Assembly: GCF_012489685.1 (NCBI RefSeq)
Contig: NC_080043.1
Span: 2,296,501-2,360,500, forward strand
Direction of reading: 5' to 3'
Length of the DNA: 64,000 nt
Origin: Lotus japonicus
Lineage: Eukaryota > Streptophyta > Magnoliopsida > Fabales > Fabaceae
In this document: positions 13,233 to 25,357 of the stretch, in pieces
How the letters are laid out: every line of letters begins with the position of its first letter
Position numbering within the stretch: the first letter of the stretch is position 1
The notes under the pieces: model-generated
The model's input: the letters and a program-made list of their open reading frames with translations, nothing else
What the model was told of the DNA's origin: nothing
Databases searched by the model: none
Made by a program: the position numbers and the translations under genes

Positions 13233-13551
13233 ATTGCTTTCACGCTTAGTGGCCTCCCAGGCACTGGGAACCAAATGGATTCAATATGTTACCAAGAAGA
13301 AGCAAAGTGCAAGTTGTGCCAAGAAGAAGTCAATGGTGGAGCACACACAAGAGGATCATGAAGCTCGCTCATGGTAACATCAAATACAGTACCAAGTCAA
13401 GAGCCTAGAGAATGTGCAACTGGATGTGTTCAGTGAAGCTCCATCCTCAAGCTCATCTTCATCTTCCCGCCACAGTCCTATTCTTGCCAAATTTCTCAGA
13501 TTCAAATTACAAGCTGAGATGATGAAGGGTCTCAAACAGTCCTCTTTGTGA
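13233..13551 (+). pseudogene. Decayed coding tail, product unknown
   Basis: One frame reads as plausible protein over about 105 codons, broken by a single in-frame TAA near 13374. Upstream of the stop it has Lys-rich content (TKKKQSASCAKKKSMVE). Downstream of it are a poly-Ser tract (about eight Ser) and a basic end (ILAKFLRFKLQAEMMKGLKQ) before TGA at 13549-13551. The codon-like texture is unlike the flanks. I do not recognise the family. It may be the last exon of the gene that starts near 3892, now damaged, but that link is only inferred from position and strand. Confidence 0.3.
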
Positions 13552-14395
13552 CAGGAGAGTGTGAAATCAAGCTAGCATTAATTTTAAAGTGATCCATGTT
13601 TATTTATCATAAAAAAGTGATCCATGTTTATGAGATGACTACGTTTCATCTATCAAGTTTCATGGCCACATGTTATGCTATAGAGATGACTTGACATTGG
13701 TGAATGCCATATGTTACATTATCACATACTATTTTTTATTAGGAGGGCTTATTTTATATGTAATAATTTATTTCCTCTTATTTATATGTAATACCTATCA
13801 TTATTTAATTATTTGTTCCTAATTACCTATTTTTGTTGGTTTAGTGCTTCAATAGATATCTTTTTTTTCCTTATATAATCATCACATATCCTGGAGTTTC
13901 TTTGCGGAATATTGATTGCATTGCGGAATAGTGATTGCATAAGGCACTCATTTGCCAACAGTGTCTACTAAATCTATCATTTTTTTCTTTATGCTTTCTT
14001 GGCATCTCCTAACTTGCAACTTATAAATAGCCTTCTGCATTTACAGATGCTCGGACATAACTAATTTAAATACAGAGGTGAAACTTGGAGAGCATAAAAT
14101 ACCACATGTCTCAATGTAAACCTTGAGTGTATCATAAGATTCAAGCAGGGTGGTTGAAATGAAGGAATGCTTCAGGTGTGATATGTGATACAAAATTATT
14201 TCGGACTGAAAGGAAAATTTCACTGCATAGTTATAAGACCTGCAATGCTACATGGGACTTAATGTCGGGTGATTAAGAGCCAACAGAAAAGTAACCTTGG
14301 TGTTATAAATGTGAGGAACTTATGTAGGATGAGAAGATATACAAGACAACAGATCATGGTATCCCAATGATTTCATTAAATTAGAACATAGGGAA

Positions 14396-14552
14396 GTTAG
14401 CAAAGTCATGGAATCCCAATGGGATTTTAGTGAAGCTTACAATTGAGCAATAAAGGTGCATAAATTACTAAATTAATTTTTTAACGAAATATTGTTAGGA
14501 GAGTTACAAAGTGATGGAATCCCAAGGGAATTGTAGTGAAGGTTGCAATTGA
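14396..14552. repeat. Diverged direct repeat, about 105-bp spacing
   Basis: A segment with 'catggaatcccaatggga' and 'agtgaagcttacaattga' (from about 14396) recurs in altered form from about 14502 ('gatggaatcccaaggga', 'agtgaaggttgcaattga'). Confidence 0.6.
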
Positions 14553-14787
14553 ATATTAAACACCATTAAGCCTATTAAAAATGAAATTGATGTCAATTAA
14601 CCACCCACTACACACCTAAGGAAAAACTACAAGGAAAATAAGAATGATCCAGCTTCCTAGGCAAAATAGATTGACAAAAAATTCCAATACATTATATGAT
14701 AAATTCGTATTTATTAGTCTATTTAAAATTTAATTTATACTTGCCATTTGGTTTCCTTCTTTAAAGTTAGAATCCACACTCTTGAGC

Positions 14788-14797
14788 TCTATATATA
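14788..14797 (+). promoter_or_regulatory. Possible TATA box of the B3-like gene
   Basis: The sequence ctatatatag lies about 50-60 bases before the ATG at 14847, with a short A-rich leader between. This is a normal plant arrangement. There is no direct evidence of transcription. Confidence 0.4.
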
Positions 14798-14846
14798 GAT
14801 ACAATAGTATGTGCATAAACATCAGAGCAAGAACTAATATTTAGTC

Positions 14847-15705
14847 ATGTCTAACTCCATAGGTTCATATTCTCTCATGTCTCACTCTGTCCCTCCCTTT
14901 GCATTTGCGATTATGCACACTGAATCATGGGTAATGATTAATTTTGTTTCTCTATTATTTTACTCTCTCTTATATGTTTTTATTTTGGCTCTTATATACT
15001 TGACGCAGAACTATGGTAAGATTGATGAACATGTGATGCAATACTTACAACTCCCAGATGATGGAGAGTTTCTCCTTACTGGCCCATTTGGTGTGACCAA
15101 AGAGGTGGGCTTTACTGTGGTAGACAACAAGGCTTACCTAATTCTTGGATGGTGTGAGCTTCGACAATTCTACAATTTTACAGGAAATTATTGGTTCCTC
15201 TTGAAACATGTGAACAACTATAACTTTCACTTTTCAATTTTGGATGCAACATTTGCTCAGGTGAAATATCATGTTGGCCTGTGAATGTAAACAAGAAAAT
15301 GTTGATATTATGAGTGAAATATTCCATGTGCCTAAACAACCAGCAATGCCAATGATCTACAAAAATCCAAGTGGTTCTGCTGTTGTGTTTTGGTTTAAAA
15401 ATAAGAATCCTTCATGTGTGTTGACACTTTCAAAAAGCCAATCTGTTGGGAGTTTTGTGGTAAGCATCACAAAATATTTTTCTATTTCTTCCTTAGTTTC
15501 ACTAATTTTTTATACTCAAGTTTTGATGATCTTTTTCATTTTTTAGGCCTTGCCAACTAAAATTGGTGCATTTGTTCGCCAATTTGGAGTTTCTCCATTG
15601 AAGCTTCGAGGGCATGTGGGTGGTGATGTTACGTGCAAGGTGCTGAGCAAAAAACAAGAAAGATGTGAGGATTGGATCAGGCTAGAAGAAATTTTGTACA
15701 CGTAA
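14847..15705 (+). pseudogene. B3-like DNA-binding protein gene, probably frameshifted
   Basis: Proposed exons are 14847-14930, 15009-15260, about 15271-15459 and 15547-15705, with GT donors at 14931 and 15460 and AG acceptors before 15009 and 15547. Exons 1 and 2 join in phase, and exons 3 and 4 join in phase and end in TAA. Between exons 2 and 3 the frame shifts, and only about 10-35 bases are available, too short for a normal plant intron. The exon 2 product has the pattern of a B3 domain C-terminal half (Gly-Trp, a hydrophobic middle, then FHFSILD). Exon 4 (LPTKIGAFVRQFGVSPLKL... and a late Trp) resembles a B3 N-terminal half, suggesting two B3-like units as in REM proteins. This assignment is by eye and weak. 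The gene lies just before a Helitron 3' end and may be carried by that element. Confidence 0.4.
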
Positions 15706-15994
15706 TGGGGTTTGTACAAGAGATATGTGTTGCTTTAAATTTACAAACAATGTTATTTCAACTAGCTGAGATACACTAATCAATACAGATAAAAATAATA
15801 TTAATCTTCCATTTGAAAACAACAAGTCAAAAGACAAAAACAAAGTAACAATACAAAAAAAAACAAAAATTTAATAAAAACAAAACATAAGAATTCATAG
15901 TATAATTTTTTATAATCTTTTAATCAATAGAATATATTTAAATAAAAACATATTTAACAAAAAACACAAAAAAAAACCCAAAAGTGAATATCCC

Positions 15995-16022
15995 CGTGCA
16001 TCGCACGGGTAAAAAGTACTAG
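15995..16022 (+). mobile_element. Helitron 3' terminus, plus strand
   Basis: The hairpin cccgtgcatcgcacggg, a short A-rich spacer, and the terminal CTAG at 16019-16022 followed by T form a typical Helitron 3' end. The last ~40 bases are nearly identical to the reverse complement of the end at 5993, so both belong to one family, inserted in opposite orientations. The matching 5' end was not located. It may lie upstream of 14847, in which case the B3-like gene is cargo. Confidence 0.6.
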
Positions 16023-17783
16023 TAAAGATATAAGCATGAAGTTGCATTTCTTGAAGAGATTGCAAAGTGAAAACTTTTGGAGAACAAGACCCAAACTAAA
16101 CGTTGAAATTAACAAAATAATTACTACTTTACAAGACCTTGATCAGAAAACAGTAAGAAACTACACAACAAACAAACCAGTAAAGTCATCGTGATTGTGA
16201 AGAAACTTCAATTGATGATGTAGGTTTTATGTGATTTATTGTCAGTGAAGAATGAGCTCAAACTTGTTCTGGAGGATAGGCTACACATTGTGGTCCAGGC
16301 GCTGCTTTTTGTGGGTTTTGGAAATTGATACCTTATCATTTCAGGAGTAATCGTTCAACACTAAAACTGGCTTAGGTGCCTCAAGAGACACAACGTAGTC
16401 AAAACTATTGGACCTATATACAATATGCGAGCAAGAGTGGTCAATCATTCTAATTTTGTCACTTTGGATGTTACTGCACGACCATAGTTTCTACGGTGAG
16501 ACCAAATTCATCGTGGACAGTCGTAAAAAAGTTAAGGAAAATTGGTTTTATCCAATCATTCCACTGTTATTTGAGCTTTATTGTGATTTTTCATTGTCTA
16601 TCCAAACATGATTTCTAACAGCAAAGAAGCATACCAATTTCATACATGAGGCCGTACAAAGCTTGAGCAACCAGACCTTGAAGGGAGCCAAAGTACCAGT
16701 GGATCAATTGCTAGCCGCATCTCAGAATGAACAAAGTAATAAAATAGCTGAATCTCATCGTGTTCTCCTACTCCAATGTATCTGAATTTATGTACAATAA
16801 TTTATTTTTAATATATCTTAGAGATTCTAATGTCAATCCACTTTTAATGTAGTGTGTTTGAAAATTCTTGTATAACTAATACTAAAGAAAAATTAATTAT
16901 TATAAAAAGATTATGTGAGTAGCTCCTATATATCAGAAAAGGTTATGGATATTGACCCGGTAAGCTTTTGACAATGACACTTGATGCAATTGAGTTGGAT
17001 AAAGCAAATAGGAGAATGCAGCCCCAAAACATTTGGTACGTTTTTAGTAACAAGGTACTTGGGTCTTTGGGAACCTGAGTTGGGATAACATGGATTATTG
17101 ATTTGAGTTCCATATCTGGGTACATTTACCCGTTGAGTGTTCAGTGTGTAATTCTGACATGCTTGGGCCTGCTTGAATCTTTCTTGCAATACATATTGAT
17201 TGGTCAGTGCAATAATGTTTGATTTTGAGAGATAAGTAGGATTTCTTCGTGGCCTCCTGAGATTGATTGAAAATTTCACTTAGTAGCCCAATTTGAGCCT
17301 TAGCTGGTAGTTTCCTTGGTGTCTTACTTTGGTGAAATGCTAATTTGGATCAAGTGATTCATAGTTATATTAATGAAAAGAGCATGATGACAATGACCCT
17401 CTCCCTTTTATATGAAGAAAAAAAAAAGAATCGAATCTTGCACTTTTATATTTTATTATTTACTCATTTATCTACTATGATTAGGAACAATATGTCCTAT
17501 TAGTTTGTAATGGAAGACATTTTTGTTGTCATTTTAATCAAACAAAATATGGGAATAGATAGAGTGACAACCTTTGGAGGAGTCTAAAGAGATTTCGGCA
17601 ACTAGGGATGGTTTAGAATTGGTCATATCGACCAGGATGCAGCAAGGGAAAGGCCAACTAGGGCGCTAGAGGTGGAGTTGAGAAGACATAGCGGGGCGAA
17701 AATCCAGCACAGAGAAGACGATGTTGAGGTGTCATTTAAGATGATGTAGAAAAGCCACATCATAAGCAATTATCAATAAAAAC
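16023..17783. other. Intergenic, one unrecognised minus ORF
   Basis: A 117-codon minus frame at 17279-16926 (with ERFKQAQACQNYTLNTQRVN in its middle) looks moderately protein-like, but I cannot place it in a family, and the ATG context and flanking splice signals are not decisive. It could be an exon relic. The remainder is AT-rich with no feature seen. Confidence 0.25.
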
Positions 17784-17785
17784 TA

Positions 17786-18058
17786 CTCCCCCGTTCCTAT
17801 ATAACTGACACTTTAAGGTTATTGCACAAGTATTAAAAAATAACAATTAATGTTCTTGTTTTATTAAAATTATTATGTAACTTCCTATTATACCCTTTAT
17901 CTCTCTTGTTAATTCTAACTTCAAGTTTCCTACCACCAATAAATGAAGGGTACAATTGGTAAAATATAATTAATGTTCTCTTGAACTTTGTAAAGTGGCA
18001 GATAATTAGGAACAAAATTCAGCTAGAAATAGTATTAGTTATATTGGAACGGAGGGAG
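17786..18058. mobile_element. Stowaway-type MITE (273 bp)
   Basis: The terminal inverted repeats ctcccccgttcc.. and ..ggaacggagggag are flanked on both sides by TA (17784-17785, 18059-18060), the Tc1/mariner target duplication. The outer inverted arms continue for about 20 bp with a few mismatches. The element is non-autonomous. Confidence 0.85.
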
Positions 18059-18842
18059 TAGATGATATTTTAACAAAGGGATTTATTTGGAACATCTCGA
18101 AGACTTGAACAATAAAGAGGACTAAAATGATCCAAAGGAAGAAAGTAAGGGGACTAAAATCATGCAATTGTCATCCAAAGGAAGAAAGTAAGGGGACCAA
18201 AAATGTAAGGGGGCTAAAATATAGACTAAAATCATGCAATTGAAAGTAAGATGACTAAAATCATCCAAAGGAAGAAAGTAAGGGACCAAAAATGTATTTA
18301 AGTCTTCTAAAAAAAGGTTAACCAATTTATGAGTCAAGTGCTCAATAAAGAGGGCAAAATAACCCATAATGTGTGGCGTGACGATCTCCCACCTCATCCT
18401 TTAACCATGAGGTTGAATGTTCAATTCTTTCTTTTTTTGTCAAAGTGATTCGATTGATTCAAGGCTAAAGCCCAAATGGATAGATAAGAACACTTGAATA
18501 CACAAGGCCTATAGTGAAAAGTCAATACAAAGCAAGGGATACTCGTAGTTAAGAAACTAGTTGTTAGAACAGCAGCACGAATACATAACATAGTATAGAG
18601 AAACACACAAAAGTTTTGGTCACACAGTTCGACCAATTATCAACTATGGAATTGAAACACATTTCATTACCGATTAAAAAAAAACAATCAAAATGGATTT
18701 TTCTCAGCCCACAAGTATTTCTTTGGGTAGCCCATAGCCCATTTGGTTTACTTACCGAACCTGGTCACACTCATCTGAATTTCATCCATGATCGTAACAC
18801 TCTAATCTAATCTCACTCGATTGATTCACTCACTGCAAAACC
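18059..18842. other. Spacer and upstream region of the dioxygenase gene
   Basis: Positions 18121-18300 contain imperfect repeats of 'atccaaaggaagaaagtaaggg' and 'ctaaaatcatgcaattg'. The rest, up to the ATG at 18843, should hold the promoter and 5' UTR, but no TATA element could be assigned with confidence. Confidence 0.5.
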
Positions 18843-20591
18843 ATGGCCATAGGAGGAGAACAAATCATAGAAATCCAAATTCCACAGCAGAAAATTTTCA
18901 CCGGAGCTCCATTCCCCGCCGCAGTATCACCTTCTCCGGCCACCGCAACTGCGGTTCCTCTCTCCGCAACACAGTCAATCAAAACCCACAAACCCTACCT
19001 CGAATCACTCCTCCACCAATCCGGCGCCGTCCTTCTCAGAAACTTCCCACTCCACACGGCCTCCCACTTCAACGACCTCGTCGAGGCCTTCGGGTATGAA
19101 GAGCTTCCCTACGTCGGCGGCGCCGCCCCGCGCACCAACGTCGTCGGCCGCGTCTTCACCGCCAACGAATCCCCACCCGACCAGAAAATCCCCTTCCACC
19201 ATGAGATGGCTCAGGTCCCTGAATTCCCTTCGAAATTGTTCTTCTTCTGTGAGGTGGAGCCGCGTGTCGGCGGTGAAACTCCGATTGTGCTCAGCCATGT
19301 TGTCTATGAGAGGATGAATGAGAAGTATCCTGAATTTGTAGAGAGATTGGAGAAGCATGGTTTGCTGTATGTTAGGGTTTTGGGTGAAGGTGATGACCCT
19401 TCTTCTCCCATTGGTAGAGGCTGGAAATCAACGTTCTTGACTGATGACAAGGCCGTCGCTGAAGAAAGGTTTCTGCTTCTTAACTTTGCACCACTTGGGT
19501 CTCATCACATTTTTCACCTTAGTAGTAATTTGAAGATTTTAAAATTTGACCAAGTTTTCTTATACATTAGTTGAAGTGTTGAGGTGATATCATTAAAAAG
19601 TCTGATATGATGATAATTTTATATGCTCAATGATTAATTTGATAAATAAATCATATGAAAATTTAACATTGTTGTTGTTTGGGTGTCACAAAACCTTAAG
19701 AAGTTCATTTACTATGCAATATAGGAAGAGTTTCATCATACTTTTAAGTAGAAATGAGGTGGAGAAAAGAGAAATTGGAAGGAAAGAGATAGAAAGTAAG
19801 AGATTTGATAAGTGATATGATTGAAAGATAAGAAAGAGATAGATAGAAATCAAAGTTGGAAATGAAGTGGGAAATTATGAGTGTGAGTGAATTATAGCTC
19901 ACAATCTGCTCATCTGAATATAAAAAAAATGTTGTTTTGTGCTGCACATTCTAATTAGGAGAGTGAAAGAAAATAATGAAAAAGGATATATCTGATATAT
20001 GATGCGATATGAAAGGAAAAGAGAAGAGAGAAAAATGAAATGTACCTTGTTGTAGTGTTTGAAAATTGGGATTGTTAAGAATTAAGTTGAAGATAAGGGT
20101 GGTTTGCTCTATTCTTTGTTCTTAGATGCTGAATATTTTATTCAATTCTCTTATTCTATGTGAAAAAATTGCATACTGTTGTTCAGTGAGTGAGTGTGTA
20201 TCTAGTTTAATTTGAATTTTTGTATTGCAGGGCTGCTAAACTGGGCATGAAGCTGGAGTGGTTGGAAGATGGGGTGAAATCAATTATGGGTCCAATCCCA
20301 GCTGTGAAGTATGATGAGATGAGAAAACGCAAGATATGGTTTAACAGCATGGTGGCTGCTTACACGGGCTGGGAGGATGAAAGAAATGATCCTGTTAAGG
20401 CTGTTACCTTTGGGGATGGTGAGCCATTACCAGCTGAGATAATCTATGACTGTCTCAACATACTGGAGGAGGAATCTGTTGCCATTCCTTGGCGAAAAGG
20501 GGACGTTTTGTTGCTTGATAATTGGGCCGTCCTTCATTCTCGAAGACCCTTTGATCCACCTCGCAGGGTGCTCGCTTCTCTTGTCAAGTAA
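18843..20591 (+). CDS. Fe(II)/2-oxoglutarate dioxygenase, clavaminate-synthase-like (TauD family)
   Basis: There are two exons: 18843-19468 (626 bp) and 20231-20591 (361 bp). The intron is 762 bp (donor g|gtttct, acceptor tattgcag), and the join creates an Arg codon in frame. The 328-residue product matches in length and layout the plant TauD/TfdA-like protein typified by Arabidopsis At3g21360, a structurally characterised member with no settled substrate. The metal triad is visible: His119-x-Glu121 in PFHHEMAQ, and distal His311 in AVLHSRRPF. Arg321 in PPRRVLAS is the expected 2-oxoglutarate-binding residue. No targeting signal is obvious, so a cytosolic location is likely. The start is the first ATG in a good context (aaccATGG). 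An uninterrupted read-through into the intron would stop at 19574, so splicing is required. The family call is firm; the substrate is unknown. Confidence 0.93.
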
Positions 20592-21158
20592 TAGCGTGTT
20601 CGATTCTGGCCACACAATCACTTATGGAGAGAAGCTACAAAATGTAACTTCAGATATGAACATGTCTTGGATTGTGTACTCACTCCCCATCCAAACTAGG
20701 CATAGTAGATTCCCAGCTTCTCGGTAAGATAAGGGAAGGGTTACTTGTACTACATTTCAGGCAGCTAGAATGCTTCACAGGTTTCTATACTGCCTATGAT
20801 TCTAAGTTGTATTTGTAATGTCACATTAATTTGAAGATGTATATACAGATACTAAGTTAATGGAAACAATAACTGCTTTCTTTAGCAGGAATAGCTGAAC
20901 CATGAAATAATATGTAAGCATTTAGAAAGAAGATGAGTATGAAAAGTGAATGAACTCTTCTGAATTGTAAGTGACTCCAATATCAAGTTTTAGGGTGTGT
21001 TTGTTTATCACGTTGCTCTTCAAGATAAAAAATGAATGAACTCTTCTTATGAATTGGTTAAAAGTATGTTCACATTATATATTCCGTTCCACTAGAATAG
21101 TACAATGGAGAAAGAATCTTGTTGAGTATAGTGGATGAGAGAGATCTTGCTGCATAAC
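20592..21158. other. Convergent 3' intergenic region
   Basis: Tail-to-tail spacer between the plus-strand dioxygenase and the minus-strand LysM kinase. It should hold both 3' UTRs. No further gene is seen. Confidence 0.6.
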
Positions 21159-24100
21159 CTATCTTCCCTGAATAAGCCCACTGAAAACCTGGCTTTTCCC
21201 AGCTAGAGTGGCTTCCCACTCAAAAGAAGAAAGATGGATCTGGGACAGGGAAAGCACAACTTGCTTCATATCAGGACGTAAAATGGGATCCTCCTCCACA
21301 CATTGCTTTGCCAGCATGGCCATCTAAGCATATAACATAACAACAAAAGACCGTGTTAATTGACATGTTATAATTTCATTGGTTGGGATATGAAATGAGA
21401 CAGCGTTAATTGACATGTTATAATTTCATTGGTTGAGATATGAAATGAGACACCAATTGGAGACAGCTGATCTCAATCCAACTTGAACATCGTGCAACAT
21501 GTTTTCCCTACTTCAGAATCTATGGAATTGGTTATTTTCTTCACACTAACAAATATCAGACCACGAGATAGAGTGAAAGGTGGAATTAGGCTCTAATCTG
21601 GACAAACCTTCAATTTTCCTGAGTGAAAGGTGGAATTATCCTCAACTACAAACTTACAGTTGAAGATAGAGAAATCATCTTACCTGCAATACACAATCAT
21701 GGGAATACAGATCCTTCATGATAGGATCAACGTGGTTTCTAATGCTTGGCGTGCTCAATGAATCAGGTACGGTCCTAAGAACTTCCAACATCTGCAATTT
21801 AACAAATCTTAAGGTAATGACACAAAAAATGTTGCAACTTGCAACACCAAACCACAAAGTGTATCTTTTGGTCGACGTTAAATTCAATGGAAGTCGAAAC
21901 ACACGCTTAATTAACCAATCTAAGGACACATCGCCTTTGAACAATCATGTCATGTCTTTCAAGTAAGGAAAACTTACTATAGATGCCAATGATCGTCTTT
22001 CAGGACCTTGTGTACCTTGTGTTTGAATAATGGCTTTCTTCCCTGAAATAATCTCATAAAGAACAACACCAAATGCATAGACATCACTTTTGGACGTCGC
22101 AATGCGATTGCTCAAGTATCTGCAAAATATTACAAAGTAAAACAACCATTCATATTTTTCTCTTTCTGTATATAAGTAATGGTTTTGTAAATGCAAAAGG
22201 GACATACTCAGGAGCAAGATATCCATATGTACTAACACCTTTGGTTGTTGTGGTTCCTCCCTCAATTGTTTCACTAACAAGTTTTGCTAACCCAAAATCT
22301 GATATCTATAGAGAGAATTATGGCAATCAACCAATCTGTGAAAACATTCAGAAATAATTTAATATTGTCTAAATTTGTTATTACCTTGGCTCTGAAGGAA
22401 GCATCAAGAAGAATGTTGCTTGTATTGATATCTTGATGGACGTAACGAGTTTTTGTGTGCTCATGTATGTATTCAAGGCCCCTAGCAGCATCAAGTGCAA
22501 TTTGAACCCTTGTGATCCAAGAAAGTGATGAATGACCTATAAGCAACACAGAAGCAGAAAGGTCTTGATTCTCTTGAACTCTATACATATGCATAGATTG
22601 TTCATGCAAGACACACATATTCATAAATAAGGATAAAGCTTCTCTGAATAGCTTCTGCGTGTCATAATTCCTTTGAGGAAAGAGGAGCTGATACAAACAT
22701 GCTAACAGACATACATATTTATACATATGTATTGAACACACCAAAGCAGAGGCATGACCTTACCCTTATTCTGAGGATCATGCAAATGGCTACTGAGTGA
22801 ACCTTTCTGAGCATATTCAAAAACAAGGAAAACCTCATCATGACTAGGCGCATAGCCGATGAATTCTACCTTGACAAAATTAATTACAAAATAGGACTCA
22901 AACTCTTGAAAAGCTGCAAGGAATTAACTCCAAAATCAAAGCATATGAAATTTATTTTTAACAGCAAAGAAATTACCAGATTAGCATGATGGACCTTGCA
23001 CAGAACTTTCATCTCTGACATAAATTCTTTGGTTTTAGTAGCTGTTATTCTCTTAATGGCAACTTCCTAAAGGATTTAAAATACATACCAAAAACAATAT
23101 CAGAATAATGATTGACATGTACATTTTTTTTTCTTCTTGCGAAGCACTTGTCTGACTTAGAACTTAGAAGTATACAGCCACAAACCTGGTCACGAAGGAG
23201 ACCATAGTAAACAGAACCATATGTTTTGTAGCCAAGAAGATTTGAATCTGAGAAACCATCAGTTGAGGAAAAAATCTCTTCATATGTAAAAACTACTGGC
23301 TTATCCATGTTAAAAACTTCTGGCATTAGAGCTGCAACAGCAAAAATCGTATATTATTTATACACAGATTTTAGTTTAAAGTACAAATCACAGTCTCTCC
23401 CCCATTCCCAGTTTATCAATTACAAGCAGATTTTAGCTTAAAACACATCTTATAGTCTTAGCACAAGTATATTTGACTTGAGTTTATAATTTTGATTGCC
23501 ATTATAAGTATGCATATTTTTGCTCAATAAAGTACATGCAAATAGATAATTAGATTGATTACTTGAAGGTTTAGGAGCAGTAATTTGGTCACTGCTGGAT
23601 TCACCATCAGTTTGGTCTACAGGTTTGCAGCATATGAATCTTCCAGGCCCACAAAACAAAATTGGACTCCTATGGAGCTTATGAGAGATATTACCCTCAG
23701 CAACCTTTGCTTGATTTCTGGCTTCAACTAAACAATTTGATGATCTCAGGAACACACACAGTATCATGCTTATAATTATTAGTGCAAGACCAACCCCTAT
23801 ACCTCCCATGATCAATCCATAGGGTACGTGAGCTTTACGGTTGATATCATCAGCTGTAAAAAATGGGTTACATGTTCAATTACTGCAAAAATAACTTTTA
23901 GTTTGGCATCTAAATGTTTGACTCTTAGTAACAGAAGAATGATTTTTTTTCTCATAATTATTTTACACTATTTCTTGAGCTCAATCTTGTTTAAGAGAAA
24001 ACAAAAAGGAAGTGGGATAAGAATTGTGTAACAGAAATGGTGTATCAATATCATATGATATCATTGTCCCAAACTAAATACCAGTTAACAAATGCAGAAT

Positions 24101-25357
24101 TTGGCAATATGCTGTTTAAAATATTAAATTTCTACACCACAGTATATTGTTTTTTGTCAAGTCATTTTTCCTTTGGGATTTCAGAGTTCAAAGACATCAG
24201 TAAGAATAAGATTAAACCAAAAGCACAAGATAAAATAATATACTTGCAAACAAAACTTCAACCTATACAAATTTGTGTATGTATAAAGGTAGAGATACAA
24301 CTGAAAAACTAGTAGCTCCAAACTAAAGGAAAAAAAATCCTTTTCTATATTACATGCTGAACCATACCTGAAAAATTATCAACAGATGGTGAAGGAACAG
24401 GAACCGGAGAAGTATCATTCTTCAGGTGATAAGGCTCACCAGGAACTGCAATGCAGTTAAATAATTCAATATTGCATTTTCGGCACTGATTTCCAAATCT
24501 CAACTACAGAACATAAATTGCTATAAACAGCCCAAATTTTGAATAGAACTAATGCATCAACAACAACGATGACAAGAACAACAAAATCTTTATCAGTTTA
24601 TCCCATTAGGTGAAGTCAGCTATATGGACCACTGATCCATATTACTGATATCAGTCAGCTTTACGCTGATTGCCGAAGGCCTAAAACAACCTGATTGACC
24701 ATACAAGCATAGGTTGAAGAAAAGGGTTGAAGAAGATTGCAAAGGCTAACCTGAATTCAAAGGTATATAGTAAAGAGAGCCAACAATGACACTATCAGGA
24801 TTGCTGATGCCATTCACTGTCTCAATGCTATCCATACTAACCCCAAACCTACTTGCCAAAGATTCAACACTGTCCCCATCTCTGATCACATAACTCACCA
24901 AATAATTCCACAGTCCACTGGAGCAGCCACAGAACAAGCTCAGAGGCACCACAGAACCTTCTCTTGCCCAGCGTGTCGTCGTGTTGGGCAAGAAAACAAG
25001 CCCATCATAGGCATCCATCACCATGTCAGTCACAAACCCTCCATGGGATTTCACTGTGAATGTGGTGTTAGAAACATATTTTTTAATCCCAGCAGCACAA
25101 GAACAGTTTTTTCTGATGAATGTGTAACCCCAGCCATTGCCTTCAACAGTGATGTCACCAGGCAAAACATCAAACATGCTCTCTATCACTGCTAAGGTCT
25201 GGTTTGGTTGAGGCTTAAAGGCCAAGAAAGAAGTGCAGACGCGGGTTGAGTCGGTGCAGTTCATGGGTGTGGGATAAGAATAGATGCTGTAAAAGTGAAG
25301 CAGAAAGATAGGGAAGTGCAGTAGCAACTTCAGACATGGTTTCTGTGTAAGATACAT
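21159..25357 (-). CDS. LysM receptor-like kinase, LYK3/EPR3 clade
   Basis: Eleven exons on the minus strand: 25357-24751, 24445-24368, 23853-23563, 23331-23186, 23066-22977, 22869-22764, 22536-22385, 22305-22208, 22119-21978, 21791-21684 and 21323-21159. All have GT..AG borders and compatible phases, giving 1983 bp and 660 residues. Order: signal peptide (about 1-30), a Cys-rich LysM ectodomain with Cys-x-Cys pairs (NCSC, FCGC) to about 202, a Pro/Ser linker, a transmembrane segment (about 240-264), then a Ser/Thr kinase. VAIK Lys379, alpha-C Glu392, catalytic Asp475 and DFG 493-495 are present. The glycine loop reads GYKTYG (359-364) and the catalytic loop HQDINTSN (473-480), so a loop Gly, the HRD Arg and the loop Lys are replaced. 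The tail (FEWEATLAGKSQVFSGLIQGR-like) closely resembles Arabidopsis LYK3 (At1g51940). Such receptors sit at the plasma membrane and sense chitin or exopolysaccharide in immunity and symbiosis. A start 19 codons upstream (25414) is possible, but the chosen Met begins a proper signal peptide. Confidence 0.93.
21355..21454. repeat. 50-bp tandem duplication in a LysM-kinase intron
   Basis: Two nearly identical copies beginning gttaattgacatgttataat lie at 21355 and 21405, within the last intron of the kinase gene. Confidence 0.85.

Noticed and set aside
19005..19358. 117-residue minus ORF opposite the dioxygenase exon
   Set aside because: Antisense shadow of the GC-rich first exon; the plus frame holds the metal-binding motif and splices correctly.
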